Shown: positions 23,580 through 32,358, counted from the stretch's first letter. The stretch is 43,796 nt of DNA from Clostridia bacterium (GCA_017502975.1 JAFVTV010000016.1:1-43796), one strand, 5' to 3'. The notes: generated by a model from the letters alone, not told the origin. Numbers and translations are program-made.

Positions 23580-23628
23580 AAAACACCACCCATGTACCAA
23601 AACTTGGTGCATGGGTGGTGTTTTTTTG
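23578..23628. terminator. Bidirectional terminator between azlD and ABC exporter
   Basis: Long stem AAAACACCACCCATG..ACCAA / TTGGT..CATGGGTGGTGTTTT with A- and T-tracts on both sides, shared by the convergent azlCD and ABC transcripts. Confidence 0.92.
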
Positions 23629-23630
23629 TT

Positions 23631-25580
23631 TTATTCAAGCTCAAAAGCGCCGGTGTAGAGCTGGTAGTAAACGCCCTTTTCGGCAATCAGCTTGTCGTGG
23701 TTGCCACGCTCAATGATCTTGCCGTGGTCAAGCACCATAATGACATCGGAATTCATAACGGTGGAAAGGCGATGGGCAATAACAAATACCGTTCTGCCCT
23801 CCATCAGCTTATCCATACCGCGCTGCACGATCGCCTCGGTACGTGTGTCGATCGAGGAGGTCGCCTCATCCATGATCATGACGGGCGGATCGGCAACTGC
23901 GGCGCGCGCAATGGCGATCATCTGGCGCTGACCCTGCGAGAGGTTGGCGCCGTTGCCCGAAAGCTCGGTATCATAGCCCTGCGGCAAGCGAGAAATGAAA
24001 TCGTCAGCACCGACAAGCGCGGCGGCAGCGCGACATTCCTCATCGGTTGCATCAAGACGACCGTAGCGGATGTTATCCATAACAGAGCCGGTAAAGAGGT
24101 TGGTATCCTGCAAAACGATGCCGAGCGAGCGGCGCAGATCGGATTTCTTGATCTTGTTGATATTGATACCGTCGTAACGGATCTTACCGTCGGCAATGTC
24201 ATAAAAACGGTTGATCAGATTGGTGATCGTGGTCTTACCTGCGCCCGTAGCACCTACAAAGGCAACCTTTTGACCGGGCTCGGCATACACGCTGACGTCA
24301 CGCAGAACGGGCTTGCCTTCTTCATAGGCAAAATCCACCTCCGTGAGGCGCACGTCGCCGCAAAGACGCGTGTAGGTTACGGTTCCGTCTGCTTGGTGCG
24401 GGTGACGCCAAGCCCACAGACCCGTGCGCTCGGTCGTTTCGGTGATATTGCCCTTGTCATCGATCTTGGCATTTACCAAGGTTACATATCCCTCGTCTGC
24501 CTCGGGTGCTTCATCCATCATTTCAAACAGACGCGCGCCGCCCGCCATGCCCATTACCACCGCATTGATCTGCTGTGAGGCTTGATTGACATTACCTGTA
24601 AATTGCTTCGCCATATTGAGGAATGGCACAATGATACTGATACTAAAGGCAGCAAAGCCACCGCCACGGTGAAGGAGCGTGGAAAGTCCAACATTCGGAA
24701 TGCGTGAAAGCAGGAAGACACCGCCTACTACCGCCATAATGACATAGAGAATATTGCCGATGTTGCCGATGATAGGGCCCAAGGTATTGGCATATGCATG
24801 GGCGCGTGCGCTATCCTCAAAGAGCGCTTCATTGATCTCTTCAAAATCGCGCATTGCCGCTTCCTCGTGGCAGAATACCTTTACGACCTTTTGACCGTTC
24901 ATCATTTCCTGCACGTAGCCCTCGGTCTTACCCATGGCGCGTTGCTGGCGAATAAAGTATTTGGCGGAGCCGCCACCGATCTTTTTGGATACCGTGACCA
25001 TGGCAAATACACCGACAAGGAGCACCAGTGTCATCCAAAGGCTGAAATACAGCATCACGAAAAGGACGGAAACCAGAATAACAATGGAGTTTAGCAGTGA
25101 TGGCATTGCTTGAGAAATAAGCTCGCGCAACGCATCGATATCGTTGGTATAGCGGCTCATGATGTCGCCGTGCTTGTGGGTGTCAAAATAGCGGATGGGC
25201 AGATTTTGCATCTTGTCAAACATCGTGCGGCGGAGCTTGCAAAGAAAGCCCTGCGTGATGATCGCCATAAGCTGTGTCTGCAAGACAATGGCAATCCAGG
25301 AAACGATGTAAAAGGAAGCCAGCAGTATGACCTTAGGCACGATATCGCCCGATGCCTCGCTCCATGTGGCACCCGAAAGCTGGGCTTGCTCAATGGCAGC
25401 AATGACCTTTTGCATAAAGACGGCAGGGAGCGCTGCGGTCACAGCGGAGATCAAAATACAAACGACAATGACGGGGGCAAGCACGGGATAATAGCCAAAA
25501 AGCATTTTCAAAACGCGTGCAAGCACGCGGGGGCTTGCCTTGGGGCGATTCATCATAGATTGCTTCTTACTCATTTTCAT
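23631..25580 (-). CDS. ABC exporter half-transporter, consensus ATPase (heterodimer partner B)
   Basis: 649 residues from the ATG at 25580 (a second ATG at 25574 has better SD spacing; both follow GAGAGGGGG). The N-terminal ~340 residues are a six-helix ABC_membrane domain; a charged linker (DEAPEADEGYVTLVNAKIDDKGNIT..) precedes the ATPase. Walker A is GATGAGKTT, Q-loop VLQDTN, signature LSQGQRQ (Gln instead of the second Gly), Walker B MIMDEATS with catalytic Glu, H-loop IAHRLST. It overlaps the upstream partner gene by 14 bp. A non-canonical signature with canonical Glu/His is the pattern of the TM288/BmrD-like half. It probably exports drugs, lipids or peptides. Confidence 0.92.
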   Translation of the reverse strand: MKMSKKQSMMNRPKASPRVLARVLKMLFGYYPVLAPVIVVCILISAVTAALPAVFMQKVIAAIEQAQLSGATWSEASGDIVPKVILLASFYIVSWIAIVLQTQLMAIITQGFLCKLRRTMFDKMQNLPIRYFDTHKHGDIMSRYTNDIDALRELISQAMPSLLNSIVILVSVLFVMLYFSLWMTLVLLVGVFAMVTVSKKIGGGSAKYFIRQQRAMGKTEGYVQEMMNGQKVVKVFCHEEAAMRDFEEINEALFEDSARAHAYANTLGPIIGNIGNILYVIMAVVGGVFLLSRIPNVGLSTLLHRGGGFAAFSISIIVPFLNMAKQFTGNVNQASQQINAVVMGMAGGARLFEMMDEAPEADEGYVTLVNAKIDDKGNITETTERTGLWAWRHPHQADGTVTYTRLCGDVRLTEVDFAYEEGKPVLRDVSVYAEPGQKVAFVGATGAGKTTITNLINRFYDIADGKIRYDGININKIKKSDLRRSLGIVLQDTNLFTGSVMDNIRYGRLDATDEECRAAAALVGADDFISRLPQGYDTELSGNGANLSQGQRQMIAIARAAVADPPVMIMDEATSSIDTRTEAIVQRGMDKLMEGRTVFVIAHRLSTVMNSDVIMVLDHGKIIERGNHDKLIAEKGVYYQLYTGAFELE

Positions 25581-27306
25581 TGCCCCCTCTCGTTTGTTGC
25601 TCGTAGATCTCACGGTAAATATCACAAGAGGTCAGCAATTCCTCATGCTTGCCTACGGCACAGATCCTGCCGTTTTCCATCACAAGGATCAGGTCAGCAT
25701 CCTCTACCGAAGCCACGCGCTGCGCAATGATGATCTTTGTGGTTTCGGGGATAAAGGAACGGAAGCCCTCGCGAATCAGCGCATCGGTTTTGGTATCGAC
25801 TGCACTTGTGGAGTCGTCAAGGATAAGGATCTTCGGCTTTTTGAGAAGCGCGCGGGCAATGCAAAGACGCTGCTTTTGACCGCCCGAAACGTTCGTGCCG
25901 CCCTGCTCAATGTAGGTGTCATATCCGTCAGGGAAGGAGGAAACGAAATCGTGTGCCTGCGCCAAGCGACAGGCCTCGATCAGCTCCTCATCGGTGGCGT
26001 TCGGATTACCCCAACGCAGATTTTCCTTGATCGTGCCCGAAAACAAAAGGTTCTTTTGAAGCACCATTGCCACAGCATCGCGCAGGGCCTTGATGTCGTA
26101 TTTTCGCACATCAACGCCGCCAACCAGCACACTGCCCTCGGTGGCATCGTAAAGACGGGGCACGAGCTGCACAAAGGTCGTTTTGCCGGAGCCCGTACCG
26201 CCGATCACGCCCACAGTCATGCCCGATTTCACGCGCAGATCGATATCGGAGAGCGCATAGCGCTTTGCCTTGGCAGAATATTTGAAGCTGACACCCTTGA
26301 AATCGATCGAGCCGTCCTTTACGGTCATTATGGCATTTTCGGGGTTTACCAGCGTCGGCTCCTCGCCGAGTACCTCATAAATACGCTTCATCGACTCGGC
26401 AGACATGGTGAGGATGACGTAGATCATAGAAAGCATCATCAGTGACATCAAAACCTGCATGCCGTACGTGAGCATGGCAGAGAGCTGCCCCACGTCAACG
26501 CCCGAGATGCCCTCGATCGCCATGCGAGAGCCTACCAGCAATACAAAGATCATGTTAAAGTAAAGGCAGATCTGCATAATGGGGCGGTTCCACGCCACGA
26601 TACGCTCGGCCTTTACAAAATCACCGCGAATATCCTCGGCGGCAACGCCAAACTTCTCTTTTTCATATTCCTCACGCGAAAAGCCCTTTACCACACGCAT
26701 GGCGCGCACGTTTTCCTCGATCGATTCGTTGAGGCGGTCGTACTTGCGGAATACGCGGCGAAACGCAGGCATTGCCTTTTTGCCTACCATCATAAGTCCA
26801 AAAGCAAGCACGGGAATGATGACCACAAAGGTCATGGCAAGCATGCCGCCCATCACAAAGGACATGATGACCGAGAAAATGAGCATCAAGGGCGCGCGGA
26901 TGGCGGTGCGAATGAGCATCATGTAGGACATTTGTACGTTTTGCACGTCAGTCGTCATGCGTGTTACCAGCGACGAAGAGGAGAATTTATCAATGTTTTC
27001 AAAGGAAAAATCTCCTATTTTTTGGTAAAGGTCATGGCGCACGTTTTTGCCAAAGCCCGCAGCTGCACGTGCGCAGCAAAAGCCCGCGATGCCACCGCAG
27101 GCAAGGGAAAGGCAGGCCATAACAGCAAGCACGATTCCCACCTTGATCACCTCGGTGAGCGCAGCCCCCGCCTTGATCTGATTGACAAGGTTTGCTGTGA
27201 TAAACGGAATGAGTGTTTCGATGATCGACTCGCCCACAATAAAAATGAGCGTTAAGACCGTCGGCTTTTTAAATTCACGCACACAGCGCAACAATCTTTT
27301 TAGCAT
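25567..27306 (-). CDS. ABC exporter half-transporter, degenerate ATPase (heterodimer partner A)
   Basis: 579 residues; the ATG at 27306 follows a perfect SD AAAGGAGG. Six membrane helices, then an ATPase domain: Walker A GGTGSGKTT, Q-loop VLQKNL, signature VSGGQKQ (canonical), Walker B LILDDSTS with Asp instead of catalytic Glu, and switch region IIAQRVASV with Gln instead of His. These are the features of the degenerate-site half in heterodimeric exporters such as TM287/288, BmrCD and LmrCD. It is the first gene of a two-gene operon under a palindromic operator. The substrate is unknown. Confidence 0.93.
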   Translation of the reverse strand: MLKRLLRCVREFKKPTVLTLIFIVGESIIETLIPFITANLVNQIKAGAALTEVIKVGIVLAVMACLSLACGGIAGFCCARAAAGFGKNVRHDLYQKIGDFSFENIDKFSSSSLVTRMTTDVQNVQMSYMMLIRTAIRAPLMLIFSVIMSFVMGGMLAMTFVVIIPVLAFGLMMVGKKAMPAFRRVFRKYDRLNESIEENVRAMRVVKGFSREEYEKEKFGVAAEDIRGDFVKAERIVAWNRPIMQICLYFNMIFVLLVGSRMAIEGISGVDVGQLSAMLTYGMQVLMSLMMLSMIYVILTMSAESMKRIYEVLGEEPTLVNPENAIMTVKDGSIDFKGVSFKYSAKAKRYALSDIDLRVKSGMTVGVIGGTGSGKTTFVQLVPRLYDATEGSVLVGGVDVRKYDIKALRDAVAMVLQKNLLFSGTIKENLRWGNPNATDEELIEACRLAQAHDFVSSFPDGYDTYIEQGGTNVSGGQKQRLCIARALLKKPKILILDDSTSAVDTKTDALIREGFRSFIPETTKIIIAQRVASVEDADLILVMENGRICAVGKHEELLTSCDIYREIYEQQTRGGNENE

Positions 27307-27338
27307 AATTCCTCCTTTCGGGAACACCCCGACGCTTG

Positions 27339-27364
27339 AAATTAGTTTAATGTTAAACTAATTT
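27339..27364. promoter_or_regulatory. Palindromic operator of the ABC exporter operon (MarR-type candidate)
   Basis: Perfect inverted repeat AAATTAGTTTAA (27339-27350), TG, TTAAACTAATTT (27353-27364), located just downstream of the -10 in the untranslated leader of the exporter. AT-rich TAGTTTAA/TTAAACTA palindromes are typical MarR-family operators next to exporters. No marR-like gene is adjacent, so the regulator is elsewhere or different. Confidence 0.75.
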
Positions 27365-27380
27365 TTCTTTCGACCTTATT

Positions 27381-27409
27381 ATTGTACCATTGTACACCAG
27401 AAAAGTCAA
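27381..27409 (-). promoter_or_regulatory. Promoter of the ABC exporter operon
   Basis: Minus strand: -35 TTGACT (27404-27409), 17-bp spacer, -10 TACAAT (27381-27386). The operator covers roughly +10 to +35. Confidence 0.82.
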
Positions 27410-27446
27410 GGTATATATTAAATATATATATCAAACAAATCATTAA

Positions 27447-27486
27447 AAAACAGGACAGAGAAACCGAAATTTCTCTGTCCTGTTTT
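27447..27486 (-). terminator. Terminator after 27543 lipoprotein gene
   Basis: Perfect 17-bp stem AAAACAGGACAGAGAAA / TTTCTCTGTCCTGTTTT with a six-base loop; on the minus strand it continues into TTTTTTAATG. It lies 57 bases after the lipoprotein stop and just upstream of the ABC promoter. Confidence 0.85.
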
Positions 27487-27542
27487 GTGTCGTTGGGGGG
27501 AAATTGTTTTATAAATCCCACTGACAAACTTTTTATAAAAGA

Positions 27543-27899
27543 TTATTTTTCAATCTTTTTGTAGGTAACAAGACCGATCTTGATAGAGCCGTCTTCGTTC
27601 TCAGCAAAAGCCTTTGTATCGGTGGTTTCTTTGCCGTCAGCATCAACCCAAGTAAAGATGATCTCATCGCCGTCAACCTTGTACTTGCCCTCAAGAGTAG
27701 CGCTGTCGATCTTCTCGCCGCCTACGTAAGAGGAGAAGGTTACCTTGTTGCCGCTGAACGAATACATCGTATAGGTTTTGATGGTGTCCTTGTCGCCGAA
27801 ATAGTAGTCGCCGGAAGCAACACCGCCGCAGGATGCAAGCGTTGCGCAGAGCATAACAGCAACAAGAGTGAGTGCAAGAATGCGTGCAAACTTTTTCAT
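27543..27899 (-). CDS. Small lipoprotein, 118 aa (paralogue of 29544-29975)
   Basis: Signal peptide MKKFARILALTLVAVMLCATLASC with lipobox LASC, so it is exported and lipid-anchored. The mature part is about 95 residues and beta-rich: GDYYFGD.., YTMYSFSGNKVTFSSYVGGEK, LEGKYKVDGDEIIFTWVDADGKETTDTKAF. The same layout (G-x-Y, YxF-G-x-x-x-S-Y, GxYxxx-x-I-x-x-TWVDAxGKxxT) occurs in the 29544 gene. The function is unknown; the repeats resemble small lipocalin-like surface lipoproteins of Clostridia. SD GGAGG is nine bases before the ATG. Confidence 0.82.
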   Translation of the reverse strand: MKKFARILALTLVAVMLCATLASCGGVASGDYYFGDKDTIKTYTMYSFSGNKVTFSSYVGGEKIDSATLEGKYKVDGDEIIFTWVDADGKETTDTKAFAENEDGSIKIGLVTYKKIEK

Positions 27900-27930
27900 T
27901 ATGAGTTCCTCCGTGAAATTATGGTATTTT

Positions 27931-27987
27931 GCAAGGCATGAGCGCCTTGCATGGCAACATTATAGCATATGAAATTTTAAAAAGCAA
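27931..27987 (-). promoter_or_regulatory. Promoter and leader hairpin of the 27543 lipoprotein gene
   Basis: Minus strand: -35 TTGCTT (27982-27987), 17-bp spacer, -10 TATAAT (27959-27964). The leader then forms a 7-bp hairpin GCAAGGC/GCCTTGC (27931-27950) upstream of the SD. Confidence 0.78.
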
Positions 27988-28047
27988 GTAAATTTTTGCG
28001 ATTTTTTAGAGCCCCCAAATGCCGTGCTTTGATTTTCGGTAACGTGG

Positions 28048-28076
28048 TTGTTTTTTGTATCAAATTGTGTTAAAAT
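28048..28076 (+). promoter_or_regulatory. Promoter of the AlbA/ATPase gene
   Basis: TTGTTT (28048-28053), 17-bp spacer, TAAAAT (28071-28076), then SD AAAGGGGG before the ATG at 28097. Confidence 0.65.
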
Positions 28077-28096
28077 AAAATAAAGGGGGTGCTCCC

Positions 28097-29500
28097 ATGA
28101 TCGATTTTAAGCACGTAGAAAAATACCGTGAGAACAACCGCATTGAGGCAAAGCGCGCAATGGGCGGCTTGCCGTACAGCGTGTGGGAAACCTATTCTTC
28201 CTTTGCCAATACCATGGGCGGCGTGATATTGCTTGGCGTGGAGGAGGGAAAGGATAAGAGCTTTCACGCGCTTGACCTGCCCGATCCGCAAGGGCTTATT
28301 AGAAAAATTTGGCGACAGCTCAACGACCCACGTCGCGTAAACGTAAACATTTTAACTAAGGATAGCGTGCGCGTGGAGCGTGTGGACGGTAAGCGCATCG
28401 TTGTGATGGAGGTGCCGCGCGCACACCGAACCGATAAGCCTGTATATATTGAAAATGATATGTATCACGGTACCTACCGCAGGGGCGGAGAGGGCGATTA
28501 TCGCTGTACCTCCGAGGAGATCGATGTGATGCGGCGCGATGCCGCCGCACGCTCGCAGGATATGCGCTTACTTGAGGGATACTCGCTTGATGTGCTTTGC
28601 TCCGATACAATTTTGCAATATCGCGCGCAAATGAAGGTGCTGCGCCCCGGGCACGCATATGAGAGATGCAGTCAAAATGAATTTTTAATACAGATCAATG
28701 CGGCGGGCACGGGTGCTGACGGCGCCTTGCACCCGAGTGCGGCAGGGCTTTTGATGTTCGGCAAATATGAAGCGATACTGCGCGAAATACCGACATATCG
28801 TGTTGCCTTCAAGAAAGATGGTATACCAAATGAAGGTGAGGAATATAGGGGAAATCTATATCAATTTTTTTACCGCGCTATTGCCGAGCTGCACATTGGA
28901 TTTCCGCGCAGCGTGGCGGCAAGAAATGCGATTGAGGAGGCACTTGTCAACTGCCTTGTAAATGCCAATTACCGTGAACGTGGCGGTGTTTTGGTAGAAA
29001 AAAAGGCTGATGTATTGCGGTTTTCAAACCCCGGTGCTTTTCGCATTGACCCGGGGCAGGCACGCGCGGGCGGCGTGTCCGATTCTCGTAATAAGGCGAT
29101 CTCGCGTATGTTTTTGCTGATTGGCGAGGGTGCGGGGATCGGCGGCGGTATTCCGCGTATGTTTGCCGATTGGCGAAAAAATGCCCGCCCAACACCGTTT
29201 TTTGAGGAGCGCTTTGAACCGGAACGTACCACCCTAACGCTTCCCATAAGGAAGCAACCTGCTTACAGTGGGGAGAACACAAAAAAACGCACGATACCTG
29301 CGGTGGCGATCAAGCAAATGATCGCGGAGCATCTTACGGCAGTAATATTTGCTCGTGCGGCACAGATCGCATCGAGTGTGGGATTGCCGCTTCCACGTGT
29401 GCGTCGCTATCTTATACAAATGCGGCAGGAGGGGCTTGTTATATCCGAAGGGCAGGGAAGGAATACGGTTTGGCGCTTACGTGAGTGCGCAGGAATATAA
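28097..29500 (+). CDS. AlbA_2 (Schlafen-like) DNA-binding domain / HATPase_c_4 protein, COG2865-type
   Basis: 467 residues in three parts. The N-terminus (about 8-135) is an AlbA_2/divergent-AAA_4 domain: NRIEAKRAMGGLP, SSFANTMGGVILLGVEE, VVMEVPRAHRTDKPVYI, YRRGGEGDYRCT. The middle (about 270-400) has the GHKL ATPase N-box-like NAIEEALVNCLVNANYRERGGVLVEKKADVLRFSNPGAF and a glycine-rich GEGAGIGGGIPRMF. The C-terminal 70 residues look like a winged helix (IASSVGLPLPRVRRYLIQMRQEGLV). Such proteins are treated as transcriptional regulators or nucleic-acid enzymes; some are linked to phage defence. The role here is unknown. It is divergent from one lipoprotein paralogue and convergent with the other. 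Confidence 0.88.
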   Translation: MIDFKHVEKYRENNRIEAKRAMGGLPYSVWETYSSFANTMGGVILLGVEEGKDKSFHALDLPDPQGLIRKIWRQLNDPRRVNVNILTKDSVRVERVDGKRIVVMEVPRAHRTDKPVYIENDMYHGTYRRGGEGDYRCTSEEIDVMRRDAAARSQDMRLLEGYSLDVLCSDTILQYRAQMKVLRPGHAYERCSQNEFLIQINAAGTGADGALHPSAAGLLMFGKYEAILREIPTYRVAFKKDGIPNEGEEYRGNLYQFFYRAIAELHIGFPRSVAARNAIEEALVNCLVNANYRERGGVLVEKKADVLRFSNPGAFRIDPGQARAGGVSDSRNKAISRMFLLIGEGAGIGGGIPRMFADWRKNARPTPFFEERFEPERTTLTLPIRKQPAYSGENTKKRTIPAVAIKQMIAEHLTAVIFARAAQIASSVGLPLPRVRRYLIQMRQEGLVISEGQGRNTVWRLRECAGI

Positions 29501-29530
29501 AAAAGAGGCGGCAACAAGCCGCCTCTTTTT
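29499..29530. terminator. Bidirectional terminator
   Basis: Stem AAAAAGAGGCGGC / GCCGCCTCTTTTT with loop AACAA; serves the convergent 28097 and 29544 genes. Confidence 0.92.
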
Positions 29531-29543
29531 TGGGATACTTACA

Positions 29544-29975
29544 TTATTCCTGCGCTGCAGTAGCGTGGAAGACGTAAGGAATGTTGTCCACGGTGATCTT
29601 TGCATTTACTTCATCGATAATGATGGGCATGGTTTTTGTTTGGGTTTTACCGGCTGCATCTACCCAAGTAAGAGTGATGTTGCCACGCGTAATGCCGTTA
29701 TCCTTGTCTGCCTTGCGTGCTTCCTTGTCCTCAGGCTTGATGACTTCGATCTCATACTCGCCCGCAAAGGAAAGCGCTTCGTCCTTTACATACGTAACGT
29801 AGGTGTTGTAGGAAAAGGTCTTGCCGTCAAAGGTGTAGCCTTCATAGCAACCGGTCAGACCGGGATCGCCTATAACGTATTCACCGGGCTCTACCTTCTT
29901 GGCGCAGGAAGCAAGTGAAAAACAAAGCATGATTGCAATCAAAGTAAGGGATAAAACACGAGTAAAGACTTTCAT
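29544..29975 (-). CDS. Small lipoprotein, 143 aa (paralogue of 27543-27899)
   Basis: The ATG at 29975 follows SD GGAGG by eight bases and starts the signal peptide MKVFTRVLSLTLIAIMLCFSLASC with lipobox LASC, nearly the same as in the 27543 gene. The mature part keeps GEYVIGD, YEGYTFDGKTFSYNTYVTYVK, FAGEYEIEV and NITLTWVDAAGKTQTK, with an inserted lysine/glutamate-rich stretch (PEDKEARKADKDNG) absent in the paralogue. The reading frame extends upstream to 30137, but that part overlaps the promoter. Surface-anchored protein of unknown role. Confidence 0.82.
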   Translation of the reverse strand: MKVFTRVLSLTLIAIMLCFSLASCAKKVEPGEYVIGDPGLTGCYEGYTFDGKTFSYNTYVTYVKDEALSFAGEYEIEVIKPEDKEARKADKDNGITRGNITLTWVDAAGKTQTKTMPIIIDEVNAKITVDNIPYVFHATAAQE

Positions 29976-30011
29976 AAGTATGTCCTCCGTTATAGTTTTA
30001 TGGATAGGTAT

Positions 30012-30040
30012 AGTATAGCATGTGTTGCAAAAAAATGCAA
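30012..30040 (-). promoter_or_regulatory. Promoter of the 29544 lipoprotein gene
   Basis: Minus strand: -35 TTGCAT (30035-30040), 17-bp spacer, -10 TATACT (30012-30017). Confidence 0.75.
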
Positions 30041-30108
30041 TAGTTTTTTGGGATTTTGTGTATTTGTACAAAAAGAGCAGGGGGAATATGGTTACTTTGC
30101 AAATTATA

Positions 30109-31560
30109 TCAAGCCTTTTTTGCCCAAGTCGTTCCACTGGATGTATCGGTCAGTACAATGCCTTTTTCCAAAAGCTCTTGACGGATACGGTCTGCTTCGG
30201 CATAGTTTTTAGCCTTTTTTGCCGCTGCACGCGCATCGATTGCTTCCTCAATGGCACGAATTTCGGGGTCATCGGAATAGGTGCGAACGGCAGCCTTAGC
30301 GGCTTCCTCTGCCTTTTGCTTTGCCAACGCATCTGCCGCATTAAGAAGATTAAGCGCCAAAACGGTATCAAAATCCTTGATCGCCGCACGCTTGGTCGCG
30401 GTGTTTGTGGAAGATTTCAATACATTATAAAGTGCCGTGATCGCAAGAGAGGTGTTGAGGTCATTGTCAAGCGCTTCTCTGAATTTTGCCTTAAGCGCAT
30501 CCAAGGCGTCTTGGTCAATCTCCTCGCCTTCTACTACCTTCAGGGCCGCAATGCGCGCAATCAGCTTGTTGTAGGAAACAACCGCGTTGTCAAGATTTTC
30601 AAAGGAAAAGACCAAGGATCTGCGATAGTGAGAGCCAAGGCAGAAGAAGCGGTATGCAAGCGGATCGTAGCCCTTGCTTTCAAGCAAGGATACGGTAAGA
30701 AATTCGCCCTTGGATTTTGACATTTTGCCGCTGTCTGTGTTCAGGTGAAGCACGTGCATCCAATAGTTGCACCATTTGTGACCGAGATATGCCTCGCTTT
30801 GTGCAATTTCGTTGGTGTGGTGGGGGAAGGCATTGTCAATACCGCCGCAGTGGATATCAAGGCGCTCGCCAAGATGCTTCATGGCAATGCAGGAGCACTC
30901 AATATGCCAGCCGGGATAGCCAATGCCCCAAGGGCTGTTCCATTTGAGCTCCTGATCCTCAAATTTGGATTTGGTAAACCACAGCACAAAATCTGCCTTG
31001 TTGCGCTTGTTGCTATCCTCCTCAACACCCTCTCGAACGCCAACGGCAAGATCCTCAGAGGTAAAGTCGTTGAAAATATAGTACGCTGAAAGCTTTGAGG
31101 TGTCAAAATAGATGTTGCCGCCTGCCTCGTAGGCAAAGCCCTTTTCGATCAGTGCCTCGATCACACGGATGAAATCATCAATGCAGGCAGTGGCAGGGTC
31201 GATAATATCGGGGCGACGAATGTTGAGCTTTTCGCAATCGGCAAAAAAGCAATCGGTATAATATTTGGCGATCTCCATTACTGTTTTCTTTTCGCGCTTG
31301 GCGCCCTTCAGCATCTTATCCTCGCCGGTGTCGCCGTCACTTGAGAGGTGCCCCACGTCGGTAATATTCATAACGCGTGTGACATCATAACCGACATAAC
31401 GCATATAACGGTCAAGGATATCCTCCATAATATAGGTGCGCAGGTTACCGATGTGCGCGTAGTGATAAACCGTGGGGCCACAGGTATAAATGCTTACCTT
31501 GCCGGGCTCGTTTGGTACAAATTCTTCTCTTTTATGCGTAGCAGTGTTATAAAGATACAT
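30109..31560 (-). CDS. cysS: Cysteinyl-tRNA synthetase
   Basis: 483 residues. It charges tRNA-Cys. Class I signatures: HIGN in CGPTVYHYAHIGNLRTYI and KMSKS in SGKMSKSKGE; the zinc ligands CGP.., the WHIECS segment and HHTNEIAQSEA are all present. The C-terminal anticodon-binding helix part is Ala/Lys-rich (ADALAKQKAEEAAKAAVRTY). It starts three bases after the cysE stop, in an operon governed by a Cys T-box. No clear terminator follows. Confidence 0.97.
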   Translation of the reverse strand: MYLYNTATHKREEFVPNEPGKVSIYTCGPTVYHYAHIGNLRTYIMEDILDRYMRYVGYDVTRVMNITDVGHLSSDGDTGEDKMLKGAKREKKTVMEIAKYYTDCFFADCEKLNIRRPDIIDPATACIDDFIRVIEALIEKGFAYEAGGNIYFDTSKLSAYYIFNDFTSEDLAVGVREGVEEDSNKRNKADFVLWFTKSKFEDQELKWNSPWGIGYPGWHIECSCIAMKHLGERLDIHCGGIDNAFPHHTNEIAQSEAYLGHKWCNYWMHVLHLNTDSGKMSKSKGEFLTVSLLESKGYDPLAYRFFCLGSHYRRSLVFSFENLDNAVVSYNKLIARIAALKVVEGEEIDQDALDALKAKFREALDNDLNTSLAITALYNVLKSSTNTATKRAAIKDFDTVLALNLLNAADALAKQKAEEAAKAAVRTYSDDPEIRAIEEAIDARAAAKKAKNYAEADRIRQELLEKGIVLTDTSSGTTWAKKA

Positions 31561-31563
31561 AGA

Positions 31564-32358
31564 TTACTCCTTTTCGGTCTTTTTTGCTTTTCGGGGGGCG
31601 GTATGCTCTTTTGTGTCGGGTGTGATGACCTTTTCCAGCTTTACCAAACGGCGGCGCAGCTTTTCGTTCTCGGCACGCAGGGCAGTAAACTCTTCCTTAA
31701 TGGGGTCGGGAATGTGGATCTGGTCAAGGTCGTTGGCAATGCGCACACCCCCAACGCTTACCACGCGTGCGGGGATACCCACCGCGGTGCTGTCAGAAGG
31801 GATATCGTGCAAAGCCACAGCGCCGGCGGCGATCTTGGCATTGTCACCGATCGTGAGCGGTCCTAACACCTTGGCGCCCGCACCGATCATGACGTTGTCA
31901 CCAAGTGTGGGGTGACGCTTGCCTACGTTTTTGCCCGTACCGCCAAGTGTTACGCCCTGATAAATGGTGCAGTTGTCACCGATTTCGGCTGTTTCGCCGA
32001 TCACAACGCCCGCGCCGTGGTCGATCACAAGTCCGCGGCCGATGGTGGCACCGGGGTGGATCTCAATGCCCGTAACAAATTTTGCTCCTTGGCTGATCAG
32101 TCTTGCGGTAAAGGTGTGTCCTTTTTGATAGAGCTTGTGCGAAACACGGTGCGCTGTGCGCGCATGCAGACCCGAATAGAGCAAAACGATCTCGGCATCG
32201 CTCGTAGCAGCGGGGTCACGCTGGCGAAATGCCTCCACGTCATAGCGCACCTCTTTGACAAAGTCACGTCCGCCACGGTAGGCATCCTTTGCCACCTTGC
32301 GGAGCGTATCGCCAAGAATCGTGGCGCCTTCTTTGATCTTTTCGTAATCAATATCCAT
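31564..32358 (-). CDS. cysE: Serine O-acetyltransferase
   Basis: 264 residues. It acetylates L-serine for cysteine synthesis. The left-handed beta-helix hexapeptide repeats are clear: GIEIHPGATIGRGLVIDHGAGVVIGETAEIGDNCTIYQGVTLGGTG and HPTLGDNVMIGAGAKVLGPLTIGDNAKIAAGAVALHDIP, with the catalytic HPGA/DHG histidines. The N-terminal helical extension is short and there is an extra C-terminal coiled segment (EEFTALRAENEKLRRRLVKLEKV) with a charged tail. SD AAAGAGG. It is followed by cysS. Confidence 0.95.
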   Translation of the reverse strand: MDIDYEKIKEGATILGDTLRKVAKDAYRGGRDFVKEVRYDVEAFRQRDPAATSDAEIVLLYSGLHARTAHRVSHKLYQKGHTFTARLISQGAKFVTGIEIHPGATIGRGLVIDHGAGVVIGETAEIGDNCTIYQGVTLGGTGKNVGKRHPTLGDNVMIGAGAKVLGPLTIGDNAKIAAGAVALHDIPSDSTAVGIPARVVSVGGVRIANDLDQIHIPDPIKEEFTALRAENEKLRRRLVKLEKVITPDTKEHTAPRKAKKTEKE

